From Thermoplasmata archaeon (GTDB taxonomy: Archaea > Thermoplasmatota > Thermoplasmata > Lutacidiplasmatales > UBA184), in assembly GCA_030037955.1 (NCBI GenBank), contig JASHPT010000155.1:1-36415 (forward strand): a DNA stretch of 36,415 nt. The letters run 5' to 3'. The position numbers and the translations under genes are program-made. A model generated the notes under the pieces. The model did no database searches. It saw nothing but the letters and a program-made list of their open reading frames with translations, and had not been told where the DNA came from. Each line of letters opens with the position of its first letter. Positions within the stretch are counted from its first letter, which is position 1. This document shows, piece after piece, positions 1 through 8,050 of the stretch.

Positions 1-3000
1 TACCAGCTCGATAGCTCCGGCGACGGTCTCACGAACCTCGAGAAGTCGAACGGCTGGGTCGTGGCGCTGCCGAGCACCCAGACGTACGAAGGGATCCCGC
101 TCTCGACCTCCACCAGCCTCGTCACTGCCGATCCGTACGCCTGGGCGACCAACGGCCTCGTCAACGATTACGTGGAGAAGGAGTACGACTTGAACGCCCA
201 CACGCTCGACACCGCCGACAGCGGGATGCTGGACACCTGGAACCTGACCTTCAGCCTCGGCTCCAGCGACAGCTGCCCGGCCGACTTCAGCTGCTTCACC
301 GACGCCGCCGTCAACCCGTTCAACGAGAGCCAGTACCCGGGAGAGTCGCCGACCGGAGGTCCGGTCCACACCAACACGTCCGCGCCCCGGTATCCGCTGG
401 ACGACAGCGTTCCGTACGACGCGACGGTCCTCTGGGAAGGGAACACGCTCTCGTATCTCCAGGAACTCATCCAAACCGAGACCTGGGGGGAGAGCTTCCG
501 CGGGTTCATCGGGTCCTATGACGGGAGCTACACGCTGACCGTCTGGGGGAAGCTCTCGTGGGGCGCCGACCCGCTGGTCTCCTCGTCGATCCATGACGGC
601 ATCGCAGATGGTACGAGAGTCGACCCGGCGGCAGCGGTCGACATCGAGATCAGCGACCTCAATGCGACCTGCTCGGGACTGAGCTCGGGCACCGGCTGGG
701 CGGTCAAGTTCACGCCGCGGAACGGCAGCGCGACCTCGGGCGGGGCGGAGTTCTCGAACTATTCGCAGCCGGCGATCAGTTGCGGCAGCAGCTCATCGGA
801 GAAGGTGGCGAACTACAACGTTGCCCTTCCGATCAGCCAGCTCTACGCGACGCAGACGATCCAGATATCGGTCATCGCCAACGAGAGCAAGAAGCTGACT
901 CCGCTGGCGTTCAACAGCACCGCCAGCGAAAAGAACCTGACCTTCAACCTGTTCGGGAAGGCGGCCAGCTACTCGTTCACCGGCTCCGGCTCTACGCACG
1001 CCACCCTCAGCTTCACCATCGCCACGGTCGCGGTCGGCGGGAAGGCGCCGACGTACCTGTGGCTGCCCGACGGGAACGGCACGGTCAACGGACTGCCGAA
1101 TGGCCTGGAACGCTACACCGGCGAGCAGTCGTTCGACTTGGTGGTCGTGAACGCCTCCAGTTCGATCTCCATCACGGGCGTGCCGGATTTCTGGTCGAGC
1201 AGCGCGACGTATGGCATCGCCCTCGCTCCCGGTCTCAACAACTTCCTGATCCCCCGGGAGGAGTTCCTGAACACGAGCTTTGGCCGGGGCGTGCTGGAGA
1301 ACTCGACCGAGCCGTATACCGACACCACGGCCAGCCCTCCGCTGATCATCAGCGGCGGGGACGAGAACCTGATCTCGAGCTTCGGAGCCTCGACACTGCT
1401 CGGGAAGCTGAGCTGCTACTGGCAGAACCGGGCCGTCAGCTCCGGCACGAAGACAATCACGGGCTGCGAGGAGGCCGGGACGGCGGCGAAGACGGAGGGA
1501 GCGATCTCGGTGTTGGCGGTCGATAGCTCGACACCCCCGGCGAACAACACCGGGGGCGTCCCCGGCAACCCCTCTCTGGAGACCGCGAGCGAAGCGGGGG
1601 CTGCCGTGCAAGCCATCGTCACCGTGAACGTGACGACGACGAACGAGCTTCAGCTGCTGCTGGCGGGACTCCTCGATAACGAAACGGGTGGCGTGAACGG
1701 GACGTTCGAGTCGATCACGAGCGAGGTGCCATTCATGGGCTTCCTGGCCCCGGTGCTAGGGGCGCTTGCGAACGCGACCCTTGTCACCGATGGACTCTAC
1801 GCGGCTCCCACCAGCACGACACCCTCGCCAACGTCGAGCAGTTCGTCGGTCTGGGGATGGCTGTGGGGCTCGGCGGCCGGCGCGATCCTAACTCTCGCAC
1901 GAGGAATCGTGACCCTGGTCGAGATCGCGTGGACAACCGAGTTCGCTGCGTGGATCTACCTGGCACATCTAGCGCGCGAGGCGCTGGCGCTAGCCGGCGC
2001 CGTTCTTACTCGCGCCGCAACCGCGCTCGCGGCGGCGGGGAATGAGATTAAAGGAATGCTCGCTGCTGCCTTGGATGTCGCGCGAACTCTTGCGGTAGCC
2101 CTTTTCTCCGATATTCTCAGCCCTATAAGTGACGCCTTCAAGAACGCATACGACGCTTGGGTTTCGACCCTCTACATCGCAGCAAATGACTCCTTGAATG
2201 CGTATGAGGGGGTCAACACAGCCAAAAACCTCTTGGGGGCCGCCTCAGCGCTATCAACGTTCTTGGTTCCGGCACTGATTGGTGTTACTGTCCTCGTCGT
2301 TGCCTTCGAGGTCGTGACCGGCGTCGCTGTTCCGCTAGACATGGGTCCGTCTCTGCTCATGGGGCTTCTCTTGCCGTTAGTGCTGAATTCTCTCTCGATC
2401 GCGCTTCAGGGATCGGGTCTCGCCTCGTGGCCCAGCCTGGTCTTTTCAGACTTAATCAGCGGTACCCAAGCTACGCTGAACGGCTTCAGTTCAGTTGCTC
2501 AGTGGCTTTTGAACGAGTCCTTCTCCAATGTGCTGACCGCAGTAGGCAAGGTAGCCGCCTCCGTTCCCGGAGATTTCATGTCACTTGTAGTTCTCGTGCT
2601 GGGGGGCGCCTCGGTCTTCATGGCTTATTGGGACTTCGCACTGCTTAACTCGAAGCTATCGACGCCAATCGATGAGGCTCCGGCTCTTCAGCAGACGGAC
2701 GAAGCCTCCAACGCGGGCCAGTCACTCCTCTTCGGTCTGGCCGCGATCTTCCTTGTCGGGTTTGAGTACATTGTTTCCCTTTCGGCGCAGTCCTTGCTGC
2801 GGTATGTAGCGCAAATGATCTTGGCGATTCTGGGAGTGCTTACAGGGGTACTAGCCCTAATCTTTGGCCTCCTAGCCCTGCGTGGTGTCCCGGTCGCAAA
2901 TTCTGGTTTAGTCGGCACGGTGTCCGTCCTGTTGGGGCTCGGCAGCGTCGGTGCTGGAGCCTACGACATCTATAGCCAACTCGGTTCTGGCCCTCCCTAA
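1..3000 (+). CDS. Large surface-exposed membrane protein, 5' end outside window
   Basis: The frame is open to base 1, so the start lies upstream; the first in-window GTG (61) is not a credible start because the preceding codons read DSSGDGLTNLEK, a calcium-binding type-3/dockerin-like loop. About 600 residues of Ser/Thr/Gly/Asn-rich sequence follow with many N-x-S/T sequons, as in glycosylated archaeal surface proteins. From about residue 620 (counted from base 61) the protein becomes hydrophobic, with at least six probable membrane segments to the C-terminus (for example around residues 740-800, 840-860, 890-950). The C-terminal third is also poorer in GC (I count 53% in 2041-2100 and 48% in 2101-2160, against 70% in 661-720), so the gene may be a fusion or recombinant. 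The next gene starts 12 nt downstream. No family or function recognised; confidence refers to its being a real coding region. Confidence 0.85.
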   Translation, partial: YQLDSSGDGLTNLEKSNGWVVALPSTQTYEGIPLSTSTSLVTADPYAWATNGLVNDYVEKEYDLNAHTLDTADSGMLDTWNLTFSLGSSDSCPADFSCFTDAAVNPFNESQYPGESPTGGPVHTNTSAPRYPLDDSVPYDATVLWEGNTLSYLQELIQTETWGESFRGFIGSYDGSYTLTVWGKLSWGADPLVSSSIHDGIADGTRVDPAAAVDIEISDLNATCSGLSSGTGWAVKFTPRNGSATSGGAEFSNYSQPAISCGSSSSEKVANYNVALPISQLYATQTIQISVIANESKKLTPLAFNSTASEKNLTFNLFGKAASYSFTGSGSTHATLSFTIATVAVGGKAPTYLWLPDGNGTVNGLPNGLERYTGEQSFDLVVVNASSSISITGVPDFWSSSATYGIALAPGLNNFLIPREEFLNTSFGRGVLENSTEPYTDTTASPPLIISGGDENLISSFGASTLLGKLSCYWQNRAVSSGTKTITGCEEAGTAAKTEGAISVLAVDSSTPPANNTGGVPGNPSLETASEAGAAVQAIVTVNVTTTNELQLLLAGLLDNETGGVNGTFESITSEVPFMGFLAPVLGALANATLVTDGLYAAPTSTTPSPTSSSSSVWGWLWGSAAGAILTLARGIVTLVEIAWTTEFAAWIYLAHLAREALALAGAVLTRAATALAAAGNEIKGMLAAALDVARTLAVALFSDILSPISDAFKNAYDAWVSTLYIAANDSLNAYEGVNTAKNLLGAASALSTFLVPALIGVTVLVVAFEVVTGVAVPLDMGPSLLMGLLLPLVLNSLSIALQGSGLASWPSLVFSDLISGTQATLNGFSSVAQWLLNESFSNVLTAVGKVAASVPGDFMSLVVLVLGGASVFMAYWDFALLNSKLSTPIDEAPALQQTDEASNAGQSLLFGLAAIFLVGFEYIVSLSAQSLLRYVAQMILAILGVLTGVLALIFGLLALRGVPVANSGLVGTVSVLLGLGSVGAGAYDIYSQLGSGPP

Positions 3001-3012
3001 CCCGGACCTACG

Positions 3013-3510
3013 ATGATCGGTGGTGACGACAACGCGCCGCGCCGCGTCAGGACCCGGGTACTTACCTACACAGACCTGCGAACGCAACTCATAGTACTCG
3101 CATGCGTCCCCGTTCTAGCCCTGCTTGTCTTAGGCCTCACTCCTGGGGGCCCGACCCATGACTTCGACCTCAAACTTGGGATACTCATTTCCGTACTTGC
3201 GGTCAGTGACCTCCTGATCGAGGGCGTCGCGTCCGTACGGGGAATCGACATCGGTCCGGATGGAGTGACATTTCGATACCTGTTCAACTCAGAGTTTGGG
3301 AAGTGGTCGGACCTCTTCGCCTCTTCTGAGGAAGCTCGACACTCCATGTGGGTTGTAATCCGTCTGACGAAGGGGAGATCGCCCGGACGTCGAGGCCACT
3401 GGATTACCGTTGAACAGGCAAGGGCGATACTTGAATACCCGAGCGGACGGGATTGGGGCTTGTCGGCGGGAGTCGCCGCGAGTCTCGGACTCGTGGGCCA
3501 CTCGGCCTGA
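3013..3510 (+). CDS. Small membrane protein, first of a tandem paralogous pair
   Basis: 165 residues. Two hydrophobic segments (about residues 28-47 and 55-75) are followed by a soluble C-terminal half. That half shares a pattern with the gene at 3650: VRGIDIGPDGVTFRYL here against VRKVTLDAEGIRFDYL there, then G-K/R-W-x-D, H-x-MW, and ITVEQARAILEYP against ITLERARAILSFP. Order and spacing are the same, so the two are duplicates. The layout of two membrane segments plus a beta-rich domain resembles bacterial PH-like membrane proteins, which is only a guess. It lies 12 nt after the large surface protein, probably in the same transcript, and shares that gene's lower GC (50% over 3241-3300 by hand count). 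Confidence 0.75.
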   Translation: MIGGDDNAPRRVRTRVLTYTDLRTQLIVLACVPVLALLVLGLTPGGPTHDFDLKLGILISVLAVSDLLIEGVASVRGIDIGPDGVTFRYLFNSEFGKWSDLFASSEEARHSMWVVIRLTKGRSPGRRGHWITVEQARAILEYPSGRDWGLSAGVAASLGLVGHSA

Positions 3511-3649
3511 CGATCCGTGTCCGCTCTCAGGTTTCCGGGGCGGGTCCCGAGGCTCTGGGGTCCCACACGACTCCCCTCGCCATCCGGTTCACCGGGCCCT
3601 CGATGGGTTCATTGGGCTCGGCGCAGTTCGCAACCCCGGGTCTTCCTGA

Positions 3650-4162
3650 ATGGCTGGGACAAGCGTACCTGACCGGGTTTCCGTCCGAACCGCTGGGTGG
3701 ACGTGGCTGGACCGGATGGTTCAGGTTGTAGTCGCCGGAGTCTTCCCCCTGGCGGTGCTCATGGCCACTGCCCTATCCGGCCCTCGCTTTCCCAATGAAT
3801 TCCCTCAACGGGTCATCGTGATCGGGGCCTTCCTGCTCGTCCTCGACTTCACGGCAGAGGCACTCGGTTCGGTGCGCAAGGTCACCCTCGACGCGGAGGG
3901 AATTAGGTTCGACTACCTGTTGCACACGGAGCGAGGCCGATGGGCCGACATGAGGCCGGGCGCCGATGCCCCGGTCCATGGCATGTGGTATCTGTTGCGA
4001 AACCTCCACAACAACAGCCGGCTGCTCCCAGAGCGGAGCCACCAGATCACGCTCGAACGGGCCAGAGCTATTCTGTCTTTTCCGGCGTGTCCCGACTGGC
4101 CGATTCCCGAGGCCACCCTGGCTCAGATCGGCATACGTCGGAACGGGGCTGTTTCCTACTAG
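3650..4162 (+). CDS. Small membrane protein, second of the tandem paralogous pair
   Basis: 170 residues with two predicted membrane segments (about 25-42 and 53-70) and a soluble C-terminal domain. It aligns with the product of 3013-3510 over most of its length, most clearly in the stretches after the second membrane segment and at the ARAIL motif near the end. Unlike its paralogue it has the high GC of the surrounding genome. The 139-bp gap to the upstream copy contains nothing I recognise. Function unknown; a role at the membrane alongside the upstream surface protein is suggested only by position. Confidence 0.75.
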   Translation: MAGTSVPDRVSVRTAGWTWLDRMVQVVVAGVFPLAVLMATALSGPRFPNEFPQRVIVIGAFLLVLDFTAEALGSVRKVTLDAEGIRFDYLLHTERGRWADMRPGADAPVHGMWYLLRNLHNNSRLLPERSHQITLERARAILSFPACPDWPIPEATLAQIGIRRNGAVSY

Positions 4163-4205
4163 CGTGGGTCCCTCCCGCTCGCTTCGCTCGCGGGCCCCTC
4201 CCACG
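4163..4205. repeat. Inverted repeat / strong hairpin after the paralogue pair
   Basis: CGTGGG at 4163-4168 pairs with CCCACG at 4200-4205, and CCCGC pairs with GCGGG inside, around a GCTCGCTTCGCTCGC core. It starts immediately after the stop codon at 4162. It could act as a transcript-end or RNA-stability structure. There is no T-tract directly after it, so it is not a canonical intrinsic terminator. Confidence 0.5.
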
Positions 4206-4265
4206 TTTCGCTCACTTTGGGCATCCCCACGAGCATCTCTCTCCCTCTCTCGGCGAGGGAGACAG

Positions 4266-4541
4266 ATGCCTGCGACCGATCACGCGCCCGTGCCCATCCT
4301 GTACCCGAAAACCCCCCATACGCTGAGAATGGCGATCCGCGGCGCGGCAACGTCCACGGTCGGATTGGTCCTCGCGGCCGCGGCAGCCGAGTGGCTCTCG
4401 TTCGTCAACCTGTGCGCCGTCAGCGTGACGTGCCTCCCCGCCGTTTCCCAGCTGGACCTTGCGATGGCCCTAGGGGTCGTGTGGGTGGGGATCCTTCTGG
4501 CCGTCGGTCCAAACGGGGCTGGTGGGAGTGACGGAAATTAG
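4266..4541 (+). CDS. Small two-TM hypothetical membrane protein
   Basis: 91 residues from ATG 4266, preceded by a purine-rich GAGGGAG about 6 nt upstream that can serve as a ribosome binding site. Two hydrophobic stretches (about residues 30-50 and 65-83) suggest a hairpin membrane protein, with cysteines between them (LCAVSVTC). The same frame is open for about 300 nt upstream, but that part overlaps the upstream gene and the hairpin, so the ATG after the purine-rich site is preferred. No family recognised; moderately sure it is real because of the start signal and clean hydrophobic pattern. Confidence 0.5.
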   Translation: MPATDHAPVPILYPKTPHTLRMAIRGAATSTVGLVLAAAAAEWLSFVNLCAVSVTCLPAVSQLDLAMALGVVWVGILLAVGPNGAGGSDGN

Positions 4542-4633
4542 TCTCGACTTTGAGGAACACGTCCTAGGCGCCCGGCACGAGGAGCGGCGGCATGGAAGCC
4601 CGTAAAGGGATCCATTCCTATACAGCAGCGGGG

Positions 4634-5083
4634 TTACGCTCGGTCAGTCGGCAGACGGTTCGGCTCGAGATCCAGTTTCCGGAGGCCGAGGGTCTCGTCC
4701 ATCGGTCGGGCCCAGCTGCGGCCCGGGAAGGTGTCCACGAGGATCTCGTTCAACACCCAGACGGTGCCGCGCATCAGGTGGCCCCCCACCAGGCTGTGGT
4801 CCGGTGCGGAGAGGGCGGCATGCAGGTGCACCGATGGTCCATCAGCCTCGGCGAGAGAGCCATGGAGGCCGACCAGCTCGTGGGGTTCCGGCAGAGGCTT
4901 CTGGACGTACTCCGATCCGTTCCAGTACCCGATCGTCGCGTCCTTCAGCATTCCGATACCGGAGACGACCACGGCGGCGCGAATGCTGTGGTCTCGCGCG
5001 AAGCCTGCGAGAGAGGCGAACAGGTCCTGGCCCTGATCGAGCCGAAGCATCCAGCGCGTACCGTCCGAGAGAGCTTGCATCAT
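4634..5083 (-). CDS. PPC/DUF296 domain protein
   Basis: 149 residues, the usual size for single-domain PPC (plants and prokaryotes conserved, DUF296) proteins. Typical features are SGIGMLKDATIGYW near residues 41-54, the central HLHAALS and the GGHL motif; in this family such histidines cluster at a metal site of a trimer. The plant relatives carry AT-hooks and bind DNA, but here only the PPC domain is present, so DNA binding cannot be assumed. There are two adjacent ATG codons (5083 and 5080); a TTAA-containing TATA-like box lies 27 nt before the second one, so the real start may be 5080. It is divergent from larE, with about 80 bp between the starts. Confidence 0.85.
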   Translation of the reverse strand: MMQALSDGTRWMLRLDQGQDLFASLAGFARDHSIRAAVVVSGIGMLKDATIGYWNGSEYVQKPLPEPHELVGLHGSLAEADGPSVHLHAALSAPDHSLVGGHLMRGTVWVLNEILVDTFPGRSWARPMDETLGLRKLDLEPNRLPTDRA

Positions 5084-5102
5084 CGGCGGCAGCGTGACCG
5101 GC

Positions 5103-5113
5103 CGTTAAGGGCG
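5103..5113 (-). promoter_or_regulatory. TATA-like box for the PPC gene
   Basis: CCTTAACGG on the minus strand is centred at about 5107, 27 nt before ATG 5080. This spacing predicts a transcript that begins at or next to the start codon (leaderless). Confidence 0.4.
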
Positions 5114-5130
5114 TTTCGCCAGGCTCCGGA

Positions 5131-5140
5131 AAGTGTAATG
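5131..5140 (+). promoter_or_regulatory. TATA-like box for larE-uvrB
   Basis: GTGTAATG is an AT-rich patch in GC-rich DNA, centred about 29 nt before ATG 5166, consistent with leaderless transcription of larE. Confidence 0.35.
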
Positions 5141-5165
5141 GTTCACCGTCGATTCCAACTCTCCG

Positions 5166-5987
5166 ATGGAGTCGTCCGCCCGCGGGACCGCCCTCCGGAA
5201 GCCCGGGACCCCCGAGGAGATCGTTGAGCGATTGGTCGGCGGGGGTCCTACCCTGATCGCTCTGTCGGGCGGCGTGGACTCCGCCGTCGTCGCGTCGTTG
5301 GCCCGCGAGGCGCTCGCCACCGATGCCGTGGCGGTCACCCTCTCCGGCCCCGCCGTCGCAACCTCCGAGGTCGATGCCGCCGTTCAGGTGGCCTCCGCCA
5401 TCGGCATCCGACACGTCCTGCTGAGCTCCGACCCTCTCTCGGACCCCCGGTACGCCGAGAATCCGTCGAACCGATGCTACTTCTGTCGCCGCCACGAGGG
5501 GGGCCTGCTGCGCGAGTGGGGAGCGACCCACGCGATCGAGACCTATCTCGACGGAACCCAGCTCGATGACCTTGGGGACGACCGGCCCGGGCTCCGAGCG
5601 ATGGACGAGCATGGCTTTCGTCATCCGCTCGTTGAGGCCGGCTGGGCGAAGGCCGACGTGCGCGCCTATGCACGTCGGACCGGGCTCCCCAACTGGGACC
5701 GGCCGTCCAACGCCTGTCTCTCGTCCCGGATCGCTCACGGCCAGGCCGTTACCCTTGACCTGTTGGACCGTGTGGGGGCCGCGGAGGCGTGGCTGACGGC
5801 CCGCGGCTTCCGACGTGTGCGGGTCCGGGTGGCCGGCCGGGCGGCACGAGTCGAGGTGGACCCCACCGAGGTCTCGCGGTTGATGGCCCCGGCCACGGTC
5901 GGTCCGCTCCACGAGGCGCTCGGCCGCCTTGGGTTCGCCTCCGTAGAGATCGACCCGCGGGGCTACCGGAGCCGGGCGGTCGCATGA
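5166..5987 (+). CDS. larE: LarE-family ATP-dependent sacrificial sulfur transferase
   Basis: 273 residues, normal LarE length. The N-terminal PP-loop SGGVDS is at residues 34-39. Cysteines occur in RCYFC (C104, C107) and in PSNACLSSR (C184), the position matching the sacrificial cysteine of lactobacillus LarE. LarE proteins with an extra CxxC are described as binding a [4Fe-4S] cluster that supplies sulfur, so this may be the cluster type. The known role is thiolation of the pyridinium precursor of the nickel-pincer cofactor of lactate racemase. No larB, larC or larA is in the window, so the substrate here is open; related PP-loop sulfur transferases are often annotated loosely. Its stop overlaps the uvrB start in ATGA, so the two are translationally coupled. 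Confidence 0.88.
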   Translation: MESSARGTALRKPGTPEEIVERLVGGGPTLIALSGGVDSAVVASLAREALATDAVAVTLSGPAVATSEVDAAVQVASAIGIRHVLLSSDPLSDPRYAENPSNRCYFCRRHEGGLLREWGATHAIETYLDGTQLDDLGDDRPGLRAMDEHGFRHPLVEAGWAKADVRAYARRTGLPNWDRPSNACLSSRIAHGQAVTLDLLDRVGAAEAWLTARGFRRVRVRVAGRAARVEVDPTEVSRLMAPATVGPLHEALGRLGFASVEIDPRGYRSRAVA

Positions 5988-8050
5988 CGCCGGCTCGCCG
6001 GCCATCCCAGCTTCGGGGCCACGCGCCCGCGGCGGTGGACGCTTCGCAACGCTTCGAGCTCGACTCCGAGTTGACGCCCCAGGGAGACCAGCCCAAGGCC
6101 ATCGCCGAGCTCGTTCGTCGGCTCAAGGCAGGCGAGCGGTTCGAGACCTTGCTCGGCGTCACGGGCTCGGGCAAGACCTTCACGATGGCTCACGTCATTC
6201 AGCAGCTCCAGCGACCGACCCTGGTCGTGTCGCACAACAAGACGCTCGCCGCGCAGCTGGTGACTGAGTTCCGGGCGCTCTTCCCGCGGAATGCGGTCGA
6301 GTACTTCGTGAGTTACTACGACTACTATCAGCCCGAGGCGTACGTGCCTCAGATCGACCTCTACATCGAGAAGGACGCCTCGGTCAACGAGGAGATCGAC
6401 AAGCTCCGGCACCGGGCGACCCAGGCACTGCTCACGCGTCGGGACGTCCTGATCGTTGCCTCCGTGAGCTGCATCTATGGACTGGGCTCACCCGAGGAGT
6501 ACCGCGAGAACACCCTGATCCTCCGGAAGGGAGAGGAGATCGGCCGCCAGGCGCTCCTCGACCATCTGGTCCGGCTCAAGTACTCCCGGAACGACACGGA
6601 ATTTCAACGCGGCCGGTTCCGGGTGCGCGGGGGGACCATCGATATCCAGGGCTCCGGAGAGTCACTGCACCGCGTCGTCCTCGAGGGCGATACGATCGCA
6701 GGTCTCTACGAGCTCGATCACCTCTCCCAGGAGGAGATCCGGGAAGTCGCCTCCTTCACGGTGTTTCCGGCCACGCACTTCCTCACCGTGGATGCGCGAC
6801 TCGAGGAGGCCCTGTCACAGATCAATGCCGAGAAGGAGGCCCGGGTGAAGGAGCTCCATGACGGAGGGCACCTGGTCGAGGCCCAGCGTCTCAAGAGCCG
6901 GACGGAGTACGACCTCGAGATGATCCGGGAGACCGGCTTCTGCAGCGGCATCGAGAACTACTCCCGGTACTTCTCGGGCCGACCGGCGGGTGAGCCCCCG
7001 TTCACACTGTTGGACTTCTTCCCGCCCGATCTCCTGACCTTCGTCGACGAGTCGCACGTGACATTGCCCCAGCTCCAGGGCATGTACAAGGGGGATCGGA
7101 GCCGCAAGGACAACCTGGTCGAGTTCGGCTGGAGGCTGCCGTCCTGCCGCGACAACCGTCCGCTCAAGTTCCCGGAGTTCCTCTCCCACGTGGGGCCGAT
7201 GGTCTTCGTCTCCGCCACGCCGGGTCCGTTCGAGCTCAAGCACTCGAGCGGGGTGGTCGAGCAGATCATCCGGCCCACCGGGCTGGTGGACCCCGGGGTC
7301 GAGGTCCGGCCGCTCAAGGGCCACATCGCCGACCTGGTCGAGGAGCTCCGGCGCCAGGTGGCTCGGCAGGAGCGATCCCTGGTCACGACGCTCACCAAGG
7401 CGACCGCCGAGGAGCTCTCCTCCTATCTCGCGAACCTGAACTTCAAGGTCCGCTACCTCCACTCCGATGTCGAGACGCTGAAGCGCATCGAGATCCTGCG
7501 GGACCTGAGGGTCGGCCGATTCGACATCCTAGTCGGCATCAACCTGCTCCGAGAGGGTCTCGACCTCCCCGAGGTGAGCCTCGTGGCGATCCTGGACGCG
7601 GACAAGGAGGGATACCTCCGCAGCGACACCTCGCTCATCCAGACCGCCGGCCGCGCCAGCCGGAACGTGGGCGGCCGGGTGCTGCTCTACGCCGACCGGG
7701 TCACCGGATCGATGGCCCGGGCGATCGCGGAAACGACCCGACGCCGCGACCTCCAGCTGGCCTACAACCAGGAGCACGGGATCGTGCCCGAAACGATCGT
7801 CAAGGAGGTGCGGTCCCTGCTCGCCGCGTCCGAGGAGGCGGAGTCCGGCGACCTCTCCACCGCCGGTTTGGGAAAGAAGTGGAGGGAGCGGCTCCCGATG
7901 CTGATGGCGAACCTCGAGGAAGAGATGCGTCTCGCCGCCGAGCGCCTCGACTTCGAGGAGGCGGCCCGGATCCGCGACCGGATCCGGGAGATCGAGCGGA
8001 AGGCCGGCCTGGGCCGGGCCGTCCGGGCGCCGGCGAGCGCCTCGGCCTAG
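5984..8050 (+). CDS. uvrB: Excinuclease ABC subunit UvrB
   Basis: 688 residues from ATG 5984, close to the usual 660-690. It acts in nucleotide excision repair: UvrA loads it at damaged DNA, it opens the duplex with its beta-hairpin and recruits UvrC. Visible motifs are Walker A GVTGSGKT (58-65), the beta-hairpin YYDYYQPEAYVPQ (about 105-117), TFVDESHV (Walker B), the late helicase motif QTAGRASRNVGG, and a C-terminal UVR motif (LDFEEAARIRDRIREIE) for UvrC contact. The open frame extends upstream into larE, but homology starts at about residue 22 and the ATG overlaps the larE stop. No uvrA or uvrC is in the window. The 3' end overlaps the convergent MFS gene by a shared CTAG. Confidence 0.97.
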   Translation: MTPARRPSQLRGHAPAAVDASQRFELDSELTPQGDQPKAIAELVRRLKAGERFETLLGVTGSGKTFTMAHVIQQLQRPTLVVSHNKTLAAQLVTEFRALFPRNAVEYFVSYYDYYQPEAYVPQIDLYIEKDASVNEEIDKLRHRATQALLTRRDVLIVASVSCIYGLGSPEEYRENTLILRKGEEIGRQALLDHLVRLKYSRNDTEFQRGRFRVRGGTIDIQGSGESLHRVVLEGDTIAGLYELDHLSQEEIREVASFTVFPATHFLTVDARLEEALSQINAEKEARVKELHDGGHLVEAQRLKSRTEYDLEMIRETGFCSGIENYSRYFSGRPAGEPPFTLLDFFPPDLLTFVDESHVTLPQLQGMYKGDRSRKDNLVEFGWRLPSCRDNRPLKFPEFLSHVGPMVFVSATPGPFELKHSSGVVEQIIRPTGLVDPGVEVRPLKGHIADLVEELRRQVARQERSLVTTLTKATAEELSSYLANLNFKVRYLHSDVETLKRIEILRDLRVGRFDILVGINLLREGLDLPEVSLVAILDADKEGYLRSDTSLIQTAGRASRNVGGRVLLYADRVTGSMARAIAETTRRRDLQLAYNQEHGIVPETIVKEVRSLLAASEEAESGDLSTAGLGKKWRERLPMLMANLEEEMRLAAERLDFEEAARIRDRIREIERKAGLGRAVRAPASASA

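Noticed and set aside
4163-4205. Intrinsic terminator
   Set aside because: Stem is good but no T-tract follows, so only a hairpin is reported.
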